Shown in pieces: positions 26,889 to 35,053 of a stretch of 64,000 nt of DNA. A model generated the notes under the pieces. That model did no database searches and was not told where the DNA came from. It saw only the letters and a program-made list of their open reading frames with translations. Location of the stretch: contig NZ_CP035913.1 in NCBI RefSeq assembly GCF_004209755.1, forward strand, positions 124,001 through 188,000, given 5' to 3'. A program made the position numbers and the translations under genes. The DNA comes from Pseudoduganella lutea (GTDB lineage: Bacteria; Pseudomonadota; Gammaproteobacteria; Burkholderiales; Burkholderiaceae_D). Numbering within the stretch: the stretch's first letter is position 1; every line of letters starts with the position of its first letter.

Positions 26889-27007
26889 ACCCCAAAAGCG
26901 AAAGGCTGGGGTCAGACCCGGCGGGGTGAAGCAGGGGTTTCGCGAAGCATGCTTCGCGCCTGCGGAACGGTGCTGGCATGCATGCCAGCACTCCTCTCTG
27001 ACCCCGG
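26889..27007. repeat. Dispersed GGGGTCAGACCC element with two long palindromes
   Basis: The gap between the alpha- and beta-galactosidase genes contains CACCCCAAAAG...GGGGTCAGACCCGGCGGG (26889-26926), also present at 40992-41030, and the closing CTGACCCCGG (26998-27007). Between them are two perfect palindromes: 18 bp at 26941-26958 (CGCGAAGC centre ATGC) and 22 bp at 26970-26991 (GTGCTGGC centre ATGCAT). In RNA these form strong hairpins that could end or stabilise the alpha-galactosidase transcript. No transposase is nearby. Confidence 0.65.
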
Positions 27008-27032
27008 ATTTTGCTCCGGGGTGGAAGCACTG

Positions 27033-28301
27033 CTATCGCGGGCGCAGGTGCAGCACCACCACGCCGTGCGCCGGCACGTTCATCGCGTACGGCTTGCCGG
27101 TGTCGCCGGTGGCGCCGGTCCACAGTTCCGTGAAGCTGTGGCGCACCTTGCCGAAGTGCACCTGGTTGTGGGTGAATTCATCCTTCAGTTCATGCTCGTT
27201 CCAGTCGAACCGGTAGTTGCGCGGCTTGTCGGCGCGGTTCAGGAACATCAGCGCCCACTCGCCGTTGGCGAGCGGCTTGGCATACATGTCCAGCTGCCCG
27301 TCGTTCATGAAGCGCCATGCCTGGATGCCGCGCTCGTCCTGGTTGAGGGCGATGACGCGGCGATTCGTCAGGATCTTGCGGGTGGTTGCCGACATCTTGC
27401 GGATGTCGTTGCCGGCGATCAGCGGGGAATTCATCATGGCCCAGATCGAGAAGTGCGCCTTGTCCTCGTCCTCGGTCATGCCCTTGCCGACCTCCATCAT
27501 GTCCATGTCGTTCCAGCGACCCGGCCCCGAATACTTGCGCAGGCCGGCCTGCTTGTCGAGAATCGGCAGCACGCCCCACGACGACCACGTGCCGCGGTTG
27601 AAGTCGCAGTCCCAGCATGGATAGATGTCGCCCGTGGTGCGCCACGAGTGGCCCACGTCCGCCGCCCAGTCCCACGGCTTGGTGTCGCCCCACTCGCAGA
27701 TGGCGAACAGGATTGGCCGGCCGGCGGCGCGCAGGGCGTCGCGCATGGTGGTGTAGGCACCCTTCGAGTTCAATCCCTCGGTATCGCACCAGTCGTACTT
27801 CAGGTAGTCGATGCCCCAGCGCGCATAGGTCAGCGCATCCTGGTATTCGTGGCCGCGGCTGCCCGGCTTGCCGGCGCAGGTATGCGCGCCGGCGTCCGAG
27901 TAGATGCCCAGCTTGAGGCCCCGTTCGTGGACATAGTCGGCCAGCGCCTTCATGCCCGAGGGGAAGCGCTGCGGGTCGGGCTGGATGAAGCCGTTCTCGT
28001 CGCGCTTGCCGTGCCAGCAGTCGTCGATGTTCACGTACACATAGCCGGCCTCGCGCATGCCGGTCGAGACCAGCGCGTCGGCCGCTTCGCGGATCAGCTT
28101 TTCGTCGATGTCGCAGGCGAAGGTGTTCCACGTGTTCCAGCCCATCTGCGGGGTCTTCGCCAGTTCGGTGAACTTGGCCGGGGCGGTGGCGGCCGCCGGC
28201 TTGACGCTGGCCTGGGCGTGGGCGTCGGAAGCGGAAAAGGCAACAGCAAAGGGGGCGGCGACCAGGGCGCCGAGCATCAGTCGTGGCAGTCGTGCTTTCA
28301 T
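27033..28301 (-). CDS. GH27 alpha-galactosidase
   Basis: Exported alpha-galactosidase of 422 residues that removes alpha-1,6-linked galactose. Signal peptide ends near DAHAQ. The GH27 catalytic domain starts at TPQMGWNTWN (residue 50). The nucleophile is D170 in YLKYDWC and the acid/base D265 in RWNDMDM. Conserved YVNIDDCW and GLKLGIYSDAG are present. A C-terminal beta domain ends in VPAHGVVVLHLRPR. It starts 71 bp after the receptor stop and precedes the GH2 gene, which suggests joint degradation of galacto-oligosaccharides or galactomannan. Confidence 0.93.
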   Translation of the reverse strand: MKARLPRLMLGALVAAPFAVAFSASDAHAQASVKPAAATAPAKFTELAKTPQMGWNTWNTFACDIDEKLIREAADALVSTGMREAGYVYVNIDDCWHGKRDENGFIQPDPQRFPSGMKALADYVHERGLKLGIYSDAGAHTCAGKPGSRGHEYQDALTYARWGIDYLKYDWCDTEGLNSKGAYTTMRDALRAAGRPILFAICEWGDTKPWDWAADVGHSWRTTGDIYPCWDCDFNRGTWSSWGVLPILDKQAGLRKYSGPGRWNDMDMMEVGKGMTEDEDKAHFSIWAMMNSPLIAGNDIRKMSATTRKILTNRRVIALNQDERGIQAWRFMNDGQLDMYAKPLANGEWALMFLNRADKPRNYRFDWNEHELKDEFTHNQVHFGKVRHSFTELWTGATGDTGKPYAMNVPAHGVVVLHLRPR

Positions 28302-28371
28302 ATGGCTCTTCTAGTAAAGCGATGCGGGCGGCGCCGGAAGCGCCGCTGCCCGCATCAGTTGGTAAGATGGT

Positions 28372-31365
28372 TCAGAACGAATATCCGGCGCGCAGGCTGT
28401 AGCGCGGTCCCGAGACGAAGTGGGCGCGGCGCTTGTCGCCGATCCCCTGGTGCATGGTCTGGCCATAGCGCGCATCGCTCAGGTTCTGCGCCTGGAAGTC
28501 GACCTTGAAGTTCTCGCTGAACTTGTACGACACGCCGCCATCGAGCTGGCCGTAATCATCGGCCCACAGCGGCAGGCCCCAGGCCACGTTGCGCTCGCCG
28601 AAGTCCGCGCTGGCCGGGTTCATGTCGGTGCCGTCCGAACCGCGCGTGCCATTGGTGTTGGTGCTGAGGAAGTAGCGCGAGCGCCAGTTGTAGGCCAGGC
28701 GTGCCGACCACGGCCCGCGGTCGAACAGGATCGCGATGTTGTAGGCGTTCTTCGACATCTGCGCCAGCGGCAGGTCACCGAAGGTGCGGCCATCGATGTC
28801 GCAGCCGTTCATGTTCAGGTTGATGTTGGCGGCTCCGCCTTCGCTGCCCGAGCAGAACTCGCTGCGCACCGGGTTGTACAGCTTGCGATGGCTGTCGACG
28901 TAGGTGTAGTTGGCCTGCAGGCCGAGCCCCTTCAGCCAGTCGGGCAGCCCGTCGAAGTACTGCTGGTAGGCGATCTCGGCGCCGCGCACGTTACCGCGCG
29001 CGCCGTTCACGGGCGACGTCACCAGGAACTGCTGCGTGCTGCCCTGCACGTCCGGCAGGCCGATCGACACCGTCTGGTCGATGACCACATCCTTCAGGCG
29101 CTTGCCGAACAAGGCCAGCGTCAGCGAGCCGGAATTGGCGAAGTACCATTCGGCCGTGAGGTCCAGCTGGCGCGAGGTGATCGGCTTCAGGGAAGGATTG
29201 CCTTCCGCGGTGCCGGTGCGGCGCACCGCGGTCACAGTGGTGACGCCGGTGGCTTCGTTGAGCACGGAGTCGATGTCCTGCGACATCCTCGTGTAGGCCT
29301 GCAGGTCGGCGAAGTCCGGCCGCGACATCGAGGTGCCGAACGCCGCGCGGAACTGCAGCTTGTCGCTGGCCTTCAGGCGCAGGTTCAAGGTGGGCAGGAC
29401 GTTGTTGTAGTCGTTCTTCACGTCGCGCCGCTCTTCGAAGGCGGGAATGACCGGCACCGGCAGGCCGGTAACCTGGGCCCCCGCTGGCGGCGCCGCACCG
29501 GGCCGGAACGAGGTGTAGCCGCGCGAGCGCGAACGGGTCTGCACGTAGCGCACGCCGATGTTGCCGTCGACCGGGTACGCCAGGTTGTCGAAACCGAAGC
29601 GCAGCTGGGTGTAGAAGGCGCGCGTCTTCTCGCGCTGGTCGTTGGTGCCGGCCGGGTTGTCGCCGCCGAAGCGCGCGGGCGTCCACGCCTCGCAGGTGCC
29701 GCCGCCGAGGGCCACCCTCTGCTCCTGGCACAGCAGCATATGGTAGGAGTGCAGCAGCTGGTACGAGTCGGGATAGCCGGCGGCCACGCTGGGCGCCGGG
29801 AACACCACTGCCGGCACGCTGATGTCGCCGCCGAAGAAGTTCGGGAAGCTGTTCGTCACGGTCGGCGCGTTGAAGCGCGGGTCGCTGAGGTAGGCCAGCT
29901 TGCCGATGTCCCAGTCGATCATCCACGGCTGTGTCACGCCCTTCCAGTTGTAGCTGGGATCGGAGTTGACCGTCAGCGCCTCGCGGTCGGTCAGGCGCAC
30001 CCCGAAGCGCAGGTCGCGCAGTACCGGATGGTCGAAGGTATAGCGGGCATCGCCCTTCCACGCCTTCAGCTCGCCGGTGTTCCGGTGCATGTGTTCCATC
30101 GTGCTGCCCCAGTAATAGTTCGCGGGGTTGGCCAGGAAGGTGCGCTGGTCGTCGGTAAACGCGATGCTCGGCAGCTTGCCGCGGTAGTCGAGACGCTGGC
30201 TCGGCATCAGCATGCCCAGACCCACCGCCGACGAAAAGGCATCCGCCTTCGAGGTGGTGCGCTGCAGGTCGCTGGACAAGGTCCAGTCGTCCGACACCTT
30301 CCACTCAACGTTCCAGCCGATGTCGGTGGTTTTCGAGTTGCCCTTGTTGAAGCCGCCCGCGTTACTGAACGGGATGCCGCCGTTGACCCGGTCGCTGATG
30401 GTGCCGGTCAGCAGCGCGCCCCGCTCGTCGTAGGTGGCGTCGGACACTTGCAGGTCGTATGGGGCGGCCGAGGAGAAGATCGACTGTTCGAGCGCATTGT
30501 CCTTGTAGCGCGACTGGAACAGGGTCAGGTGGCTGCGCACGTCCTTCATGCGCCATTGCAGGGCACCGTAGGCGCCCTGGCGCTTGCGGTCGTACTCGTA
30601 GGTGCGCCACTGCGCGCCTTTCGGGATCCACACGGTGCGCCCCGGCTCGATGTCCGTGCGCGGGTAGAACGGTTCGAACTGGAAGGTGTCGGTGCGGGTC
30701 GAGCTGTCCGACGAGGCGATATCGAACAGCACGCCCCACTCGCCCAGGCTGTTCTTCCAGCGGTTCGAATACAGCAGGGAGCCCGACAGGTCCGGCTTGC
30801 CTTTGCGCAGCGTCGAATGCGTGACCTCCAGCGAACCGCCGACACGCTGGCCCTTGAAGTCGAACGGCAGCGCGGTGCGCAGGTTGACCAGGCCGGAAAT
30901 GCCGCCTTCGGTCTGCTCGGCCGACGGATTCTTGTAGACGTCCACGCCCGACATCAGTTCGGGTGGAATGTCGCCCCAGCTGAGCGAGCGCCCGCCATTG
31001 GCGGCAAAGGCCTCGCGCCCGTTCAGTTCCGAGCGCACGTAGTTCAGGCCACGGATGTTCACGCCGGCCCCTTCCACCGAGAAGCGTTCGTTGTCGCCGG
31101 CCTGGCGGTTGATGCTCACGCCGACCACGCGCTGCAGCACCTCGGTGACGGAGCGGTCGGGAAGCTTGCCGATGTCGTCGGCAACGACCGAATCGACGAT
31201 CTCGTCGGAGTCCTGCTTGATCTTCTGTGCGGAATTGAGCGCGGCGCGCTGGCCGGTGACCACCACCACCGATCCGCTATCGGCTTCTTGCGCGTGCGCC
31301 GTGCCGGCCATCCACGCGAGCTGGGCCACCGCCATGGCGATGACGGTCCTGCTGGTTCGTTTCAT
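28372..31365 (-). CDS. TonB-dependent receptor (carbohydrate type)
   Basis: Outer-membrane receptor of 997 residues. ATG 31365 follows an AGGAGG site and opens a signal peptide (cleavage AHAQE). The TonB box region SVVVVTGQRAAL is followed by an N-terminal stretch typical of carbohydrate receptors (DSVVADDIGKLPDRSVTEVL) and the plug (SVEGAGVNIRGLNYVRSELN, GVDVYKNPSAEQTEGGISG), then the barrel ending in RYSLRAGYSF. First gene of the set that includes GH27 and GH2 enzymes, so its ligand is probably a galactoside. The ligand is inferred. Confidence 0.93.
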   Translation of the reverse strand: MKRTSRTVIAMAVAQLAWMAGTAHAQEADSGSVVVVTGQRAALNSAQKIKQDSDEIVDSVVADDIGKLPDRSVTEVLQRVVGVSINRQAGDNERFSVEGAGVNIRGLNYVRSELNGREAFAANGGRSLSWGDIPPELMSGVDVYKNPSAEQTEGGISGLVNLRTALPFDFKGQRVGGSLEVTHSTLRKGKPDLSGSLLYSNRWKNSLGEWGVLFDIASSDSSTRTDTFQFEPFYPRTDIEPGRTVWIPKGAQWRTYEYDRKRQGAYGALQWRMKDVRSHLTLFQSRYKDNALEQSIFSSAAPYDLQVSDATYDERGALLTGTISDRVNGGIPFSNAGGFNKGNSKTTDIGWNVEWKVSDDWTLSSDLQRTTSKADAFSSAVGLGMLMPSQRLDYRGKLPSIAFTDDQRTFLANPANYYWGSTMEHMHRNTGELKAWKGDARYTFDHPVLRDLRFGVRLTDREALTVNSDPSYNWKGVTQPWMIDWDIGKLAYLSDPRFNAPTVTNSFPNFFGGDISVPAVVFPAPSVAAGYPDSYQLLHSYHMLLCQEQRVALGGGTCEAWTPARFGGDNPAGTNDQREKTRAFYTQLRFGFDNLAYPVDGNIGVRYVQTRSRSRGYTSFRPGAAPPAGAQVTGLPVPVIPAFEERRDVKNDYNNVLPTLNLRLKASDKLQFRAAFGTSMSRPDFADLQAYTRMSQDIDSVLNEATGVTTVTAVRRTGTAEGNPSLKPITSRQLDLTAEWYFANSGSLTLALFGKRLKDVVIDQTVSIGLPDVQGSTQQFLVTSPVNGARGNVRGAEIAYQQYFDGLPDWLKGLGLQANYTYVDSHRKLYNPVRSEFCSGSEGGAANINLNMNGCDIDGRTFGDLPLAQMSKNAYNIAILFDRGPWSARLAYNWRSRYFLSTNTNGTRGSDGTDMNPASADFGERNVAWGLPLWADDYGQLDGGVSYKFSENFKVDFQAQNLSDARYGQTMHQGIGDKRRAHFVSGPRYSLRAGYSF

Positions 31366-31695
31366 GTTGTCCCCTCCTGATGGGCCAGGCCGCGCGATGG
31401 CGAGCCTGGTCTGTTTTTTTACGGCGCGCCCGTGCATGCCGTTCCTGTTTTCGTCATCAACCTGAACGGAAGATATACGAAAGATTTCAAGCGGAACGAT
31501 GAATCATGGCCTCTGCAGCGTCAAGGCCGCCATGCGGATCAGGAGTTATTTCGCGGTGCTTACTAAACAAGCGTGCCTGGAAAGCAACGCTGGCCCGGGG
31601 CAGCAGGAAAAATGGTCGAAGGAGTGGTTCGCCAGCCATGCGGCGAAGGTGGCGCCATTCAGGTAGATGAACCTCGAATGAACCCTGGATGACGA
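31366..31695. other. Upstream region of the receptor gene, no gene seen
   Basis: 330 bases between the start of the receptor gene and the end of a solute-binding protein gene. The part next to the receptor must hold its promoter; an AT-rich stretch near 31470-31490 is the likeliest place. No convincing coding frame, terminator hairpin or repeat was found in the remainder. Confidence 0.5.
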
Positions 31696-32970
31696 TCAGG
31701 GAGCGCCGGACGGGTGCGGTGCGACCGCCTGCGCCTGCGGCTTGCGCGTGATCGCGACCAGGCGGCGCATGGCCGTCTCCGGCGCGATGCGCTCGTCGTT
31801 CCAGAATTCGCTCAGCACGTCCCGGAAGGCCTGTTCGAGCTCCGGTGCCAGCGCCATGGCCAGCGCCGGAACCAGCGTGCCGTCGCGCGTCGCGCCCTGG
31901 AACGCAGCGGCGGCCTGGCGCGCACACGGACCGTAGCCGTCCAGTGCAACGCCCGTGCGGGCCGGGATCGAGCCCTTGTGCAGGTTGAAGCCATGCTGCA
32001 CGCCAGCCGACATGACCAGCGCCGCGAGATCGTGCTGGCCGCGCAGCTGGCCGGCGGGGCCCTTGAACATCGCGAACGAATCGACCACATAGGAAAAGCT
32101 GCCAGCCGTTCCTGGCGACGGCACGCAGGCGAAGCTGTCGCCCCGCTTGCGTGGTGTCGGGTACAGGTGCGGATTGGCCCAGTCGCCCATCAGCAGCATT
32201 CCCGCGGCGCCGCTGGCCATCGCCACGGCCGCTCCCTGCTCCGGCACCGCTTGCCCTGCTCCCGTATAGGCCCGGATGCGCCGGAACGTCTGCAGCACCC
32301 GCGTCATCGTGGCCCCGGTGAGCTGGGCAGGGTCGTGCGCGACCAGCGCCTGGCGGTAGAACACCGGCCCGCCCACGCCCAGCGCCACGCTTTCGAACAG
32401 CAACTGCTCTTCCCACGCATGGCCGCCATAGGCCAGCGCCGTATGGCCGGCGCGCTTCATGGCCTCGGCGGTGGCGAAGAACTCGTCCCAGCTGGCCGGC
32501 ACGCGCGCGCCCGCCTGCTTCAGGATGCGCTGGTTGATCCACAGCCAGTTGAGGCGGTGGATATTGAGCGGCACGCCGACATAGCGGCCCTGGTGCTTCA
32601 TGGCCTCGGCCACCACCTTGGGCAGCGCCGCATCCCAGCGCTCGGCACGCGCGAGTTCATCGAGCGGCAGCAGCAGGCCGCGCCGGGCCATGGCGGCGAT
32701 GACCGGGCCCTTCATCTGCGCCACGGCGGGCGGATTGCGCAGCCGTATGCGAGAGTCGAGCAGGGTCGTGGCCATCCCCTCGGCGCCATTGGCAACGGCG
32801 AAATCGATCCACTCATGCCCGCGCGCGCGCAGCGCGGCCTGCAACACCTGGGCGGCCTGCTGGTCGGGGCCGGTCTCGAGATGATTGAGCACTTCCAGGG
32901 TCGCTGCGGCGCTGCCGGCGGCTGCGCCGGCGAGGGCCAGCGCCAGCAGCATGTGCGCGGCCCCCATCAT
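31696..32970 (-). CDS. Extracellular solute-binding protein (family 1), copy B
   Basis: Periplasmic sugar-type ABC solute-binding protein of 424 residues. A signal peptide precedes ATLEVLNHLETGPDQQAAQV. Family features include VGVPLNIHRLNWLWINQRIL, PASWDEFFATAEAMKRAGHT and GMLLMGDWANPHLY. It starts with two ATG codons at 32970 and overlaps the stop of the preceding paralogue by 4 bases. No permease or ATPase gene is adjacent. It may instead present its ligand to the sensor kinase encoded divergently, as in TctC/TctDE-like systems; this is inference. Confidence 0.87.
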   Translation of the reverse strand: MMGAAHMLLALALAGAAAGSAAATLEVLNHLETGPDQQAAQVLQAALRARGHEWIDFAVANGAEGMATTLLDSRIRLRNPPAVAQMKGPVIAAMARRGLLLPLDELARAERWDAALPKVVAEAMKHQGRYVGVPLNIHRLNWLWINQRILKQAGARVPASWDEFFATAEAMKRAGHTALAYGGHAWEEQLLFESVALGVGGPVFYRQALVAHDPAQLTGATMTRVLQTFRRIRAYTGAGQAVPEQGAAVAMASGAAGMLLMGDWANPHLYPTPRKRGDSFACVPSPGTAGSFSYVVDSFAMFKGPAGQLRGQHDLAALVMSAGVQHGFNLHKGSIPARTGVALDGYGPCARQAAAAFQGATRDGTLVPALAMALAPELEQAFRDVLSEFWNDERIAPETAMRRLVAITRKPQAQAVAPHPSGAP

Positions 32971-34247
32971 GGCCGGCGCCCCGCCGCGGCGATCATGCGG
33001 TCCATGACCGTGCGCGGCGCGATCCGCTCGTCGCGCCAGAAGTCGGTGACGATGTCGCGCAGCGCGTCCACCACGGTCGGCGCCAGTCCCACGCCCATGC
33101 TCGGCACCAGCGTACCGGTGCGGGCAGCGAGCCGGTACGCCGCACCCGATTCCCGGGCGCAGGGACCGAACGGCGCCAGGTCGGCGTCCAGGCGCACCGG
33201 CAGCGCGCCCTTGGCCAGGTTCATCTGCCGCTGGATCGGCGGCGACATCAGCGCCGATGCGAAATCGCGCTGCGCCCCGGCCCTGGACGGCGCGACCTTG
33301 AACAGCACGACTGAATCGAGCGCAAAGACATAGCCCGGCGCATGGCCCGGCGTACCGGCCCGCGTGTGCACCGGCGCGGCGGCACAGGCGTAGTCCAGCC
33401 GGCCCGCCGCAGCCGCATCGGCAAACAGGGGGCCGGCCCACTCGCCCATCAGCTGCATGCCGGCCTGGCCGCGTATCAGCTCCGCCGACGCGGTGGTCCA
33501 GTCGCGCTCTGGCCGGCGCGTATCGGTGTACTGCTTCAGGCGCCGGAAGGTCAACAGGGCGCGCTCCATCTCGGGACTCGCCAGCGCGGCGGGGTCGAGC
33601 TCCACCAGCGCCCGGCGGTAGAACGCCGGCCCGGCGCTGCCCAGCACCACGGTTTCCAGCACGTGCAGGTTCTGCCACGGCTGGGCGCCGTGCGCCAGTG
33701 GCACGAAGCCGGCGCGGCGGATCGCCCCGGCGGCCGTGAAGAATTCGTCCCACGTGCCGGGCGCCCGCACACCGGCCTTCGCCAGCACGGCGTTGTTCAT
33801 CCACAGCCAGTTATTGCGGTGCACGTGGACCGGAACGGCGACATAGCTGCCGCGGTACTTGAGCGTGGCGGCGACCGCGGCCGGCAGCAGCCTGTCCCAC
33901 CCTTCGGCACGGGCCAGCGGGTCGATGCCGCCCAGCGCGCCCTGGCGCCCCCATTGGCCGATGGCATCCACCGGCATCAGTTGCGCCGCCGCGGGGGCAT
34001 CGCCGGCCATGATGCGCCTTCGCAGCAGCGTAACGGCGTCCGCGCCATCGGCGCTGGCGCCGACATCGCGCCAGTCGTGGCCTTGTGCAGCCATGCGGTT
34101 GCGCAGCTGCGCCATCGCTCCGGCATACTCGTCGCCGGTCCAGTAATGCAGCACCTCGAGCTCGCCGGCCGCGGTCGCGCGCATGCCACAGCACGTCAGC
34201 ATGGCGACGACGATCGCCGCGCGGGCGGACAGGCGGGGTGGCTTCAA
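32967..34247 (-). CDS. Extracellular solute-binding protein (family 1), copy A
   Basis: Paralogue of the next gene, 426 residues from a TTG start at 34247. The TTG is chosen because AAGGAG lies 5 bases upstream and the product then has a proper signal peptide (KPPRLSARAAIVVAMLTCC). The mature part starts GELEVLHYWTGDEYAGAM, and shares VAVPVHVHRNNWLWMNNAVL, TWDEFFTAAGAIRRAGF and GMQLMGEWAGPLF with copy B. The cysteines in LTCCGM do not form a clear lipobox. Divergent from the two-component genes at 34364, with a 116-bp gap, and without ABC permease genes. Confidence 0.85.
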   Translation of the reverse strand: MKPPRLSARAAIVVAMLTCCGMRATAAGELEVLHYWTGDEYAGAMAQLRNRMAAQGHDWRDVGASADGADAVTLLRRRIMAGDAPAAAQLMPVDAIGQWGRQGALGGIDPLARAEGWDRLLPAAVAATLKYRGSYVAVPVHVHRNNWLWMNNAVLAKAGVRAPGTWDEFFTAAGAIRRAGFVPLAHGAQPWQNLHVLETVVLGSAGPAFYRRALVELDPAALASPEMERALLTFRRLKQYTDTRRPERDWTTASAELIRGQAGMQLMGEWAGPLFADAAAAGRLDYACAAAPVHTRAGTPGHAPGYVFALDSVVLFKVAPSRAGAQRDFASALMSPPIQRQMNLAKGALPVRLDADLAPFGPCARESGAAYRLAARTGTLVPSMGVGLAPTVVDALRDIVTDFWRDERIAPRTVMDRMIAAAGRRP

Positions 34248-34363
34248 AACAGCTCCTTGGCATCGAATGAGCCGGACATTACCACGCAAGCGGTACCCGG
34301 GGAAAGGCGTGGCGGCCACCGGACGACGTTGTACCTGCCGACATAACCCGTTAATATCGCGCG

Positions 34364-35053
34364 ATGCAATTACTACTCGCCGAAGACGACCAGATTCTCG
34401 CAGCGGGCCTGAGCGCCCAGCTGGCACAGGCCGGATTCGCCGTGCAGCATGCGCCGAACGGCCCGGTCGCCGAATACCTGCTGCTCAACCAGCCCTACGA
34501 TATCGCGATCATCGACCTCGGCCTGCCGATGATCGATGGTCTCAGTGTGCTGAAGACGGTGCGGGCGGCGCGGCCGGCACTGCCGGTGGTGATCCTGACG
34601 GCGCTCGACAAGCTCGACACCCGCCTTGCCAGCCTGAATGGTGGCGCGGACGACTTCATCACGAAGCCGTTCATTTTTTCCGAACTCGAAGCGCGCCTGC
34701 GCGCAGTGCTGCGCCGTTCGCGCCACGCCGGTACCGGTGCGGGCGCCATCGCTGAACTGACTGCGGGCGCGCTGTGCTTCGACCGCGAGACGCGCCGCGC
34801 CATGGTCAATGGCGACCCGGTCGAGTTGAGCCCCCGCGAAGCGATCCTGCTCGACCTGCTGCTGGCCAACACCGGCAAGGTGGTCCGCAAGGACCAGATC
34901 GCCGCCCTGTGGAACGACGACGGCAGCGGCAATTCGGCCGAGGTGCACATCTACCGGCTGCGCCGCAAGCTTGAAAGTTCCGGCGTCGTGATCCGGACCG
35001 TGCGCGGCCTGGGCTACCTGCTGGAAGCCGAGCCGGCAGGCGCGCGCGACTGA
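34364..35053 (+). CDS. OmpR-family response regulator
   Basis: Response regulator of 229 residues. Receiver domain: acidic pocket E7-D8-D9, phosphoacceptor D51 (DIAIIDLGLP), T79 and K101 (FITKPF). The C-terminal winged helix starts near residue 125 and contains the family-like LSPREAILLDLLLANTGKVV and HIYRLRRKLESSGVVIRTVR. The stop overlaps the start of the kinase gene (TGATG). Closest in layout to TctD/QseB regulators. Divergence from two solute-binding protein genes suggests that these are its targets. Confidence 0.93.
   Translation: MQLLLAEDDQILAAGLSAQLAQAGFAVQHAPNGPVAEYLLLNQPYDIAIIDLGLPMIDGLSVLKTVRAARPALPVVILTALDKLDTRLASLNGGADDFITKPFIFSELEARLRAVLRRSRHAGTGAGAIAELTAGALCFDRETRRAMVNGDPVELSPREAILLDLLLANTGKVVRKDQIAALWNDDGSGNSAEVHIYRLRRKLESSGVVIRTVRGLGYLLEAEPAGARD

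Noticed and set aside
28420..31380. 986-residue open frame opposite the TonB receptor
   Set aside because: Antisense shadow; the receptor strand carries signal peptide, plug and barrel motifs.
31487..32542. Minus-strand open frame overlapping a solute-binding protein gene
   Set aside because: Runs out of frame through the real gene; only its last 60 residues lie in non-coding DNA and resemble nothing known.
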